The position numbers were made by a program, and so were the translations under genes. 37,589 nt of DNA from Planctomycetales bacterium 4572_13 (GTDB lineage Bacteria; Planctomycetota; Phycisphaerae; Sedimentisphaerales; Anaerohalosphaeraceae): the NCBI GenBank assembly GCA_002084585.1, contig NBLM01000012.1, forward strand, positions 1 to 37,589, read 5' to 3'. The notes under the pieces were generated by a model. The model was not told where the DNA came from. It searched no databases and worked only from the letters and a program-made list of their open reading frames with translations. Shown piece by piece: positions 31,994 to 37,589 of the stretch (position 1 is the stretch's first letter; every line of letters begins with the position of its first letter).

Positions 31994-32995
31994 ATGGCAA
32001 CAATGTATTATGAAAAAGATGCCCCGCTGGATGCGTTAAAGGGCAAAAAAGTCTGCGTCATCGGCTATGGAAGTCAGGGACACGCACATAGCCAAAACCT
32101 GCGAGACAGCGGCATCGAAGTAGCCGTCGCGGAACTGGAAGGCACGGCTAATTATGACCTCGCCAAAGAGCACGGGTTCACACCGTCTTCTATCGCTAAC
32201 GCGATGGACGGCGCGGCGTTGATCATCGTAACCCTGCCGGACGAGGTTCAGGCGATGGTTTATGAGTCAGACATTCACCCCAACCTAAAACCCGGCCAGA
32301 CGCTTGGTTTTTGCCACGGCTTTAACATTCACTTCGGCTATATCGCTCCGCCGGAAGGTGTCAATATCGTGATGATCGCCCCGAAGGGTCCGGGGCATCT
32401 GGTTCGTGCCGAATATGAAAAAGGCGGCGGCGTACCGTGCCTGATCGCGGTCGAAAAGAACGAAGACGGTAATGCCAAGAACATCGCATTGGCCTGGGCC
32501 AACGGCATCGGCGGCGCTCGTGCGGGTATCATCGAAACCACCTACAAAGAAGAAACTGAAACCGATTTGTTCGGCGAGCAGGTCGTTCTTTGCGGCGGTC
32601 TGAGCGAACTAATCAAGGCCGGGTTTGAAACATTGACCGAGGCCGGGTATCAGCCGGAAATCGCTTACTTCGAGTGTATGCATGAAGTGAAGCTGATCGT
32701 GGACCTGATGTATCAGGGCGGTTTGAGCTATATGCGTTACAGCATTTCCAATACTGCCGAATATGGCGACCTGTCCCGCGGCCCGCGCATCATCACCGCC
32801 GAAACAAAGGCCGAGATGAAGAAAATCCTCAGCGAAATAACCTCTGGCGAATTTGCCAAGGAGTGGGTTGCCGAATATAAAGGCGGCATGAAGAACTTCA
32901 ATGCCCTGTACAACAAAGACCACGGCAGCCAACTTGAAGAGGTTGGCCGCAAGCTGCGAAAAATGATGAAGTGGGTCAACGCGAAAGAAGTTTAA
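31994..32995 (+). CDS. ilvC: ketol-acid reductoisomerase, class I
   Basis: A 333-residue enzyme converting acetolactate or acetohydroxybutyrate to the dihydroxy acids, with Mg2+ and a nicotinamide cofactor. ATG 31994 follows AGGAG; the longer frame from 31808 runs through ilvN and is rejected. The Rossmann motif VIGYGSQGHAHSQNLRDSG, the HGFNIHFG and MIAPKGPGHLVR stretches and the C-terminal knotted domain (ETDLFGEQVVLCGGL; ECMHEVKLIVDLMYQGGL with metal-binding Glu/Asp) are intact. The cofactor loop reads VAVAELEGTANYDLAKEH where typical NADPH enzymes have VGLRxGSxSWxKAxxxG. The phosphate-binding Arg and Ser are absent and an acidic residue ends strand two, suggesting NADH preference. Confidence 0.97.
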   Translation: MATMYYEKDAPLDALKGKKVCVIGYGSQGHAHSQNLRDSGIEVAVAELEGTANYDLAKEHGFTPSSIANAMDGAALIIVTLPDEVQAMVYESDIHPNLKPGQTLGFCHGFNIHFGYIAPPEGVNIVMIAPKGPGHLVRAEYEKGGGVPCLIAVEKNEDGNAKNIALAWANGIGGARAGIIETTYKEETETDLFGEQVVLCGGLSELIKAGFETLTEAGYQPEIAYFECMHEVKLIVDLMYQGGLSYMRYSISNTAEYGDLSRGPRIITAETKAEMKKILSEITSGEFAKEWVAEYKGGMKNFNALYNKDHGSQLEEVGRKLRKMMKWVNAKEV

Positions 32996-33020
32996 GCCCC
33001 TTTCATTTATAACCGATACA

Positions 33021-33055
33021 AAAGAGGAGCGATTCTCCAATCGCTCCTCTTTTTT
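33021..33055 (+). terminator. intrinsic terminator of the ilvBNC operon
   Basis: A perfect 13-bp stem, AAAGAGGAGCGAT with ATCGCTCCTCTTT around a 6-base loop, continuing into a T-run, 26 bases after ilvC. Confidence 0.92.
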
Positions 33056-33107
33056 GCGTTTAACGAAGAATAAGGCCAGAAAATCAGGATATTATAGGAG
33101 TGTAACT

Positions 33108-33845
33108 GTGAAAACGACCGTATTGTGCATAACTCTGACAGCGGCGGTACTGACCCTGTCCGGCTGTAGTAATTCACTGGATGATTATGACGCTGTTTTT
33201 GACCGCTATTATTCGACAACCCTCAAGCAAAGTACCTCGGCGGATGTTCTTGCGATGGTCCAGGAGCCGGAGACCGAACTGCTCAGCCAAAGCGAAAGCG
33301 TCGTAGCCGCATGGGGCATTGAAGACAAGAAAGAACGCACGCACTGGTTCAACATGGTCGCCTTCGATGAAGAACAGATGAACGCGGTCCGCAAGTATGG
33401 TTTTATCTTAAAAGAAAGGCACTGGGGGTGGAACATCAGCCCGGCGCCCATGTTGCGGCTGGATGTGGCGATGGTGATGGATGCCGAAGTCTTAGAGGCC
33501 GCCTATGCCGGTAATAATGAAAAGCAGGTCGAGATTCTTAAAGCGGCCAAGGAATTGTTCACTCGGGATGCGGCGGAGCTGACATTCGACAGCCGCCCGT
33601 TGCGTAATTCCACCGACATGGTCAAGCAGGCCTTCAAGAGCGTACTGGTCAAGCTGGATCGCTCGCCTGCCTATGCGGTCAAGCTGCCGCTATTTGAGGG
33701 CATGGCGTTCGACCATCCGACCCTTGGCGAAAGCCGCATTCGGATGCTGATCGAGGGCGATATCCTTAAGATCAAGATCAAAGCGGGCAAGCATTGGTTC
33801 AAGAAAGAGCCGTTCGAAGAGCAGGACGATGTGATCTATATGTAA
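33108..33845 (+). CDS. lipoprotein of unknown function
   Basis: A 245-residue protein starting at GTG 33108, with GGAG 7 bases upstream. The longer frame from 33054 runs through the terminator and is rejected. The N-terminus is a lipoprotein signal: MKTTVLCITLTAAVLTLSGC, with lipobox LSGC at about residues 17-20. The mature part is helical at first (DDYDAVFDRYYSTTLKQ), then mixed, ending in a beta segment (MLIEGDILKIKIKAGKHWF). No domain recognised. The absence of Asp at +2 (Ser) suggests outer-membrane sorting if E. coli rules apply. It is a single-gene unit between two terminators. Confidence 0.75.
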   Translation: MKTTVLCITLTAAVLTLSGCSNSLDDYDAVFDRYYSTTLKQSTSADVLAMVQEPETELLSQSESVVAAWGIEDKKERTHWFNMVAFDEEQMNAVRKYGFILKERHWGWNISPAPMLRLDVAMVMDAEVLEAAYAGNNEKQVEILKAAKELFTRDAAELTFDSRPLRNSTDMVKQAFKSVLVKLDRSPAYAVKLPLFEGMAFDHPTLGESRIRMLIEGDILKIKIKAGKHWFKKEPFEEQDDVIYM

Positions 33846-33876
33846 ACTATTGCGACAAAAATGTACCCAACAAACC

Positions 33877-33905
33877 AAAGCGGACTTTCGAGTTCGCTTT
33901 TTTTA
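33877..33905 (+). terminator. intrinsic terminator after the lipoprotein gene
   Basis: A 10-bp stem AAAGCGGACT/AGTTCGCTTT (one G-T pair) closed by a UUCG tetraloop and followed by T, 31 bases after the stop codon. Confidence 0.9.
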
Positions 33906-33952
33906 TTCCGGCAGCAGCGTGGGTTTTCCTTTCGCTTTTTTGGGGTTTCTAC

Positions 33953-33958
33953 TATAAT
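33953..33958 (+). promoter_or_regulatory. -10 box upstream of the yhaM-like gene
   Basis: A perfect TATAAT, 51 bases before ATG 34010. The -35 region (around 33930) is not recognisable. Confidence 0.4.
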
Positions 33959-34009
33959 GATGGCACACAATAGAAACCGTTATGAAAAACCAGAGAGTAA
34001 AGGACGATT

Positions 34010-34984
34010 ATGACGCATTTGTATATTAAGGACCTTCAGCCCGGGCAGCAGATTCAGGATACTTACATGGTTACACAGCCGGTGCTGCGGAACACCGCCA
34101 AGGGCGATTTGTATATTGCAATGTTTTTGTCGGATAAGACCGGCAAAGTCAACAGCCGAATGTGGCAGGCCACGCAGGAGCTTTATCAGTCGCTGCCGAG
34201 TGAGGGATTTTTGGCCATTCGCGGCAAGAGCGAACTGTATCAGGGCAATATGCAGCTCGTTGTCAATGACATGCAGGTGATTGAGCCGGATCAGGTGCGG
34301 CTGATGGATTATATGCCGCGAACCGAAAACAACATCGGTGAGATGTTTGACCACGCCAAGGCGATTGTGGCGACTATCGAAAATCAGGATTTGAAGCGGC
34401 TGACGGATGCGTTTTTTGACGATCAGGAATTGATGAAGCAGTTTTGTATTGCCCCGGCGGCGATGCAGATGCACCATAACTATCTCGGCGGACTGCTGGA
34501 GCACACGCTAAGTATGCTCAATGTCTCGCAGGTTCTCTTCCCGCTGTATCCGAAGATTCAGAAAGATTTAGTGCTGGCGGCGATCCTGCTGCACGACATC
34601 GCCAAGACGCAGGAATTGTCGTACAAAATCGGCTTCAGCTACACTGACCGCGGCCAGTTGCTCGGCCATATTATTCAGGGTACACAGATGATTACGCAAA
34701 AGGCCGACGATCTGAAAGCCGCCGGAACGCCGATTGATCCGGAGATTTTGGATGCCCTGCTGCACATTATCATCAGCCACCACGGCCAGTACGATTATGG
34801 CTCGCCCAAACTGCCCGCCACGCCGGAAGCGTTCATGGTCAACTACATCGACAACCTCGACGCAAAAATGAACCAGACCGCCGCCCTCATCGAAAACGAC
34901 CCCGGCAACAACAACTGGACCGCCTACCAACGGTCACTGGAAACAAAACTCTACCGAAATCGCGTTCTGGAAAACGAATCGTGA
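34010..34984 (+). CDS. yhaM: YhaM-type 3'-5' exoribonuclease (OB fold plus HD domain)
   Basis: A 324-residue protein. The N-terminal OB-fold (about 15-95) reads QDTYMVTQPVLRNTAKGDLY, MFLSDKTGKVNSRMW and AIRGKSELYQGNMQLVV. The HD phosphohydrolase domain (about 160-290) has HHNYLGGLLEHT, ILLHDIAKTQEL, ISHHGQYDYGSPKLPATPEA and NYIDNLDAKM, with all metal ligands present. This is the layout of YhaM/CBF1, an Mn2+-dependent 3'-5' exonuclease of RNA and single-stranded DNA in the cytoplasm. AAAGGACG precedes the ATG. It is a lone gene. The 34985-35232 gap after it is AT-rich, with a GGGAATTTCG-type imperfect inverted repeat near 35178-35221 and nothing else I can support. Confidence 0.9.
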   Translation: MTHLYIKDLQPGQQIQDTYMVTQPVLRNTAKGDLYIAMFLSDKTGKVNSRMWQATQELYQSLPSEGFLAIRGKSELYQGNMQLVVNDMQVIEPDQVRLMDYMPRTENNIGEMFDHAKAIVATIENQDLKRLTDAFFDDQELMKQFCIAPAAMQMHHNYLGGLLEHTLSMLNVSQVLFPLYPKIQKDLVLAAILLHDIAKTQELSYKIGFSYTDRGQLLGHIIQGTQMITQKADDLKAAGTPIDPEILDALLHIIISHHGQYDYGSPKLPATPEAFMVNYIDNLDAKMNQTAALIENDPGNNNWTAYQRSLETKLYRNRVLENES

Positions 34985-35232
34985 GGTGGTTAACAATTCG
35001 TACTACAATCTTTCATCTTCTTGTTTTTTAGGCGCTGTTTTTTTAATGTAAACTTTTTAATCCGTTATCTCATAAGAGATTATATCGAATTCCTGAAAAA
35101 CTAACTTCTATCTTTTTTTATCTTTTATTCGTGTCAATTCGTGCGCATTAGTGGTTCAGTTTTTAGTTTTTAAATCTGGGAATTTCGAATTTGTTTTGGA
35201 TTTAGAGCTACCGAATTTCCCGGTTTATCCGA

Positions 35233-36342
35233 TTAGGGTGCGAGGAAAATATCATTGCTACTGGCGGGGATTTCGCGGCCTGTATAGACATCCACACCGC
35301 TGACGGTAAAAATGTCGTCGCCGTTGATGATTCGGCTTTGGACACATTTCACACTGCCGTCACCGTACAGAAGATTTTGCCCGCGACCCCGATGATTGGC
35401 GCTCAAGCTTTGTTTGAGTTGGGTGTTGAGTTCCAACTTAGAAAATTCGTCCATCTTCTGAAAAACGCTTCGGTCACAACGAATTTTCTGAAAGACGGGG
35501 TTGAGATCACTTGCAATAACGCTCCGGCTGCACAAGAGAGGGTCAGCGTTTTTATCACAGAAAAGTGTGAAACTATAGCTAATATTTTTATGCGAAGGAA
35601 AATCATATAATTGGGCTATAGCTGCTGTTTGAGAGTTAAAGAGCTTGGCTTTCTTGTTGCCTTTACACACAAACGCCCGCCCGTCCACATAGCCGCCCTT
35701 GATGAGCATAAAGGGATACCGGGTGTTAGACCGCGACTGCCGCCCCTGATCTCCAATTCTCCACCAAGGCGAACCGGCTTTTACTTTGACCTCAGAAAAA
35801 CCATTGTTATTGTGGTCGTTGTCCTTGGCAAAAGAAGCAAAGCCCGCACCGAGAACTCTCATATTGTTCCGGCAGGCCACCTGCTGATACTTCGCCCGCG
35901 CAAACTCGAACGAGGGAAACAGGATTCCTGCAATCAAAGCAAGCATCGCCGCGGCGGCAAGAACCTCGAAAAGAGGTCGCAAAAAATGGGCTTTCCCGAT
36001 AGAATTAGCCGGAATTGAGTGCTTGCCGGCAGATTCGCTCGTTGAAAAAACGGTTGTTTTTTGCTCTTGTTCAAGCAGATGATGCAATCGGGCATTTGAT
36101 GCCTTTGAACTGCTCGCAAGGAGTTTGAGGCGAGCAATCGTCAAATCGACTAAGTTATCAGGACAGGACTCGTACTTAATATGATCCAAGTCGGTCAACG
36201 CATCCTCCAGACCCGCATAAAGCCCGGCGGCGGCAGGACTGGCCGCAATCAAATCGCGCCCGGCCTCGATATCCACCTGATCCCCGCAATGGAAATAAAA
36301 GTCCAGGATTAACTGCTGCTGCTCTTGGGTCAATTTATTCAT
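35233..36342 (-). CDS. anti-sigma-like membrane protein with prepilin-type H-X-DG domain
   Basis: A 369-residue protein (ATG 36340-36342, two bases after the sigma factor stop; the longer frame from 36375 overlaps it). Residues 1-75 are a helical segment in the style of anti-sigma N-terminal domains (LTQEQQQLILDFYFHCGDQ; CPDNLVDLTIARLKLL). It has single Cys residues rather than the HxxxCxxC zinc motif. One membrane helix (FEVLAAAAMLALIAGILFPSF) follows near residue 140. Next come the RAKYQQVACRNNMRVLGAGF segment and, near the end, NHRGRGQNLLYGDGSVKC, the H-X(9-10)-DG motif of DUF1559/prepilin-like planctomycete proteins. The Glu-containing prepilin cleavage site is absent. Regulation of the adjacent sigma factor is inferred from position. 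Confidence 0.78.
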   Translation of the reverse strand: MNKLTQEQQQLILDFYFHCGDQVDIEAGRDLIAASPAAAGLYAGLEDALTDLDHIKYESCPDNLVDLTIARLKLLASSSKASNARLHHLLEQEQKTTVFSTSESAGKHSIPANSIGKAHFLRPLFEVLAAAAMLALIAGILFPSFEFARAKYQQVACRNNMRVLGAGFASFAKDNDHNNNGFSEVKVKAGSPWWRIGDQGRQSRSNTRYPFMLIKGGYVDGRAFVCKGNKKAKLFNSQTAAIAQLYDFPSHKNISYSFTLFCDKNADPLLCSRSVIASDLNPVFQKIRCDRSVFQKMDEFSKLELNTQLKQSLSANHRGRGQNLLYGDGSVKCVQSRIINGDDIFTVSGVDVYTGREIPASSNDIFLAP

Positions 36343-36344
36343 AG

Positions 36345-36965
36345 CTACTCTGCCCCGCTGTTCGCCGCTTTCCATTTCTTCATAAAATGCACCACCGCCG
36401 TGTGAAGCCTACTCTTTACCGTCCCTATGGGTATACTGAGAATCTCGGCCATATGTTTGTAAGAAAATTGCTCAAAATACGCTAACACTAAGATTCCTCG
36501 TAAATTATCCGGCATTTCCGTTACAACCTGTCTAACGCGTCGGGCCGTTTCCTCCGCCGAAACCTCATCATCAGGAGTTGTTTCATATGAAGTGAGGATG
36601 TTGACGACTTCATCGACCGAAAAATCTCCGGCGTCCGCCATCGCTCCCATGCCCATGGAGGACTGCCGCTGCATTTTTCGCAGGGCGTCTTTCGCCTTGT
36701 TGGCCGCGATGGTAAAAAGCCAGGGGCGAAGCGGCCGGCTTGTATCAAAGCTGTCCTGGCTGACATAAAGCTGTAAAAATGTTTCCTGAAAGACATCCTC
36801 AACGGCATCTTCATGATTGACAAAACGACGCAAAAATGCGTAAAGGGGGTTCTTATAACGACTTACGATCTCACGAAACGCCTGCTCATCGCCCCGGCGA
36901 TACCGCTGAAGAAGCTCGGAATCGGAAACTTTCTCCGAAACATGCTTTGTTTCACTTTCATTCAT
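36345..36965 (-). CDS. ECF-type RNA polymerase sigma factor
   Basis: A 206-residue sigma factor. Region 2 spans about residues 18-95: LLQRYRRGDEQAFREIVSRY, then NPLYAFLRRFVNHEDAVEDV, then FQETFLQLY and SRPLRPWLFTIAANKAKDAL. Region 4 is at about 148-200: MPDNLRGILVLAYFEQFSYK, HMAEILSIPIGTVKSRLHTA. The linker (110-140) is acidic and longer than in minimal ECFs. It is transcribed with the downstream membrane protein gene. Family details (which ECF group) cannot be assigned by eye. Confidence 0.93.
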   Translation of the reverse strand: MNESETKHVSEKVSDSELLQRYRRGDEQAFREIVSRYKNPLYAFLRRFVNHEDAVEDVFQETFLQLYVSQDSFDTSRPLRPWLFTIAANKAKDALRKMQRQSSMGMGAMADAGDFSVDEVVNILTSYETTPDDEVSAEETARRVRQVVTEMPDNLRGILVLAYFEQFSYKHMAEILSIPIGTVKSRLHTAVVHFMKKWKAANSGAE

Positions 36966-36998
36966 AATTGAGAAACACCGTAATAATAGAACTTGGGT

Positions 36999-37026
36999 AT
37001 TATAGTTGATTACCGGATAATTTGAA
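36999..37026 (-). promoter_or_regulatory. promoter of the ECF sigma operon
   Basis: On the minus strand, TTCAAA (plus 37021-37026), a 16-base spacer and a perfect TATAAT (plus 36999-37004). It lies 33 bases before the sigma factor ATG. It looks like a housekeeping promoter rather than an ECF-type one. Confidence 0.6.
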
Positions 37027-37113
37027 TTCTAAATTTCAAAATCTTTAACAGACCCTTCCCATTGGATAACAAAAAGGGGGCAATAATATGGTCTGAGGCG
37101 AGGATTCAGGATT

Positions 37114-37143
37114 TTGACAGATTTTCCCTTGCAAAGAAATGCT
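37114..37143 (+). promoter_or_regulatory. possible promoter of tRNA-Phe
   Basis: TTGACA at 37114-37119 and a weak AATGCT at 37138-37143 (18-base spacer), 35 bases before the tRNA. Confidence 0.35.
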
Positions 37144-37178
37144 GGATTTGTTAGTTTCTCCGTTCTGTTAAACAGTCA

Positions 37179-37251
<73 letters not shown>

Positions 37252-37261
37252 TTATTGTAAC

Positions 37262-37295
37262 GCCCTGTAAGTAAACAACTTACAGGGCTTTTTTT
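37262..37295 (+). terminator. intrinsic terminator after tRNA-Phe
   Basis: An 11-bp stem GCCCTGTAAGT/ACTTACAGGGC with a 5-base loop followed by seven T. Confidence 0.9.
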
Positions 37296-37392
37296 AATTA
37301 CCCTATGCGCCAAATCGGGCATCGTATAACCTTTCGTATAACTCTTGCGAGTCAAACAGACTCAGGAAACAGTGTACAGAAAGGAAAAAACG

Positions 37393-37589
37393 ATGACCAG
37401 GCACACACGAAACAGAAATGAAGACATCCCGGGGGCAATTTATCTCAACAAAAACCGCTACTGGTGGAAAGTCAAACTCCCCGGTGAAGAAAAAATGAAA
37501 GCACGGCCGCTCCGGCCAATCGGGGCAAAATATGCCACAATCGACCACAGTGTGGCCTGTGAGGTCGCCCGCAATCTCTGGCAGCAGGC
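37393..37589 (+). CDS. phage-type site-specific integrase, N-terminal part
   Basis: The frame runs open to the window edge, so only 65 residues are seen. It begins MTRHTRNRNEDIPGAIYLNK and continues NRYWWKVKLPGEEKMKARPL, then PIGAKYATIDHSVACEVARN. The PG-x-IYLNK-x-RYWWKVKLPG...ARPL...YAT pattern matches the N-terminal arm-binding region I remember from planctomycete tyrosine recombinases. The catalytic Arg/His/Tyr would lie beyond the edge. AAAGGA lies about 9 bases before the ATG. Location 141 bases after the 3' end of tRNA-Phe supports an integrase that uses that tRNA gene. Confidence 0.7.
   Translation, partial: MTRHTRNRNEDIPGAIYLNKNRYWWKVKLPGEEKMKARPLRPIGAKYATIDHSVACEVARNLWQQ

Noticed and set aside
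35125-35160. TTCGTG...ATTCGTGCG repeat-like text after yhaM
   Set aside because: Looks like low-complexity remnants seen in many genomes; no second copy in the window, so not called a repeat.

Overview
This 37.6 kb window is bacterial chromosome. It is most consistent with the Planctomycetota, probably class Phycisphaerae. That placement rests on several family-level impressions: an anti-sigma-like protein joined to a prepilin-style H-X-DG domain, DUF7305/PilX-like pilus proteins, a pyrophosphate-type phosphofructokinase, an N-terminally extended Ser/Thr kinase, and palindromic intergenic elements. No 16S rRNA gene is present, so the assignment is inference.

Layout. (1) 1-8428, plus strand: a type IV pilus / type II secretion-like cluster. 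It holds a partial DUF7305-like protein, two minor prepilins, a second DUF7305-like protein, PilM, PilN-like, PilO-like, a ParA-type ATPase, a GspB/PilP-like anchor and a secretin, and ends at a strong terminator. (2) 8539-11391, minus: ileS with a good sigma70 promoter; then plus-strand queG, which carries two in-frame copies of a palindromic repeat. (3) 12630-15837, minus: a small Cys-rich secreted protein, a ferritin-like protein, a frameshifted phosphofructokinase, an IS4-type transposase relic and a secreted protein of unknown function. (4) 16012-24282, plus: mgtE, then pilT behind a consensus promoter, a membrane-anchored GspE/PilB homologue that has lost its ATPase motifs, a CvpA-like protein, a convergent 49-residue gene, a radical SAM protein and a Ser/Thr kinase. 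(5) 24288-27262: a second ferritin-like gene with a relic copy beside it, a membrane-anchored hypothetical, a MEMO1 family protein, purE and two repeat elements. (6) 27272-29107, minus: three tandem membrane proteins sharing a DERD-like motif plus a small Xre-type regulator, all translationally coupled, with an inverted repeat in the promoter. (7) 29350-33055, plus: the ilvB-ilvN-ilvC operon behind a structured leader that contains a short ORF and an attenuator-like hairpin. (8) 33108-34984, plus: a lipoprotein and a YhaM-type HD exoribonuclease. (9) 35233-36965, minus: an ECF sigma factor with its linked membrane protein. (10) 37179-37589, plus: tRNA-Phe and the first part of a phage-type integrase, probably the left edge of a tRNA-integrated island.

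How the genes fit together. PilM/N/O, the GspB-like protein and the secretin would form the envelope-spanning alignment complex. The prepilins and DUF7305/PilX-like proteins would be fibre or tip components. PilT would power retraction, and the degenerate GspE homologue may have a structural role. IlvB/N/C carry out the shared steps of valine and isoleucine synthesis.

The features judged least ordinary are the palindromic elements inside queG, the pseudo-ATPase next to PilT, the ilvB leader, the coupled DERD/Xre operon, the anti-sigma/prepilin-like fusion, and a ketol-acid reductoisomerase whose cofactor loop looks NADH-type. No CRISPR array or obvious defence system was seen.
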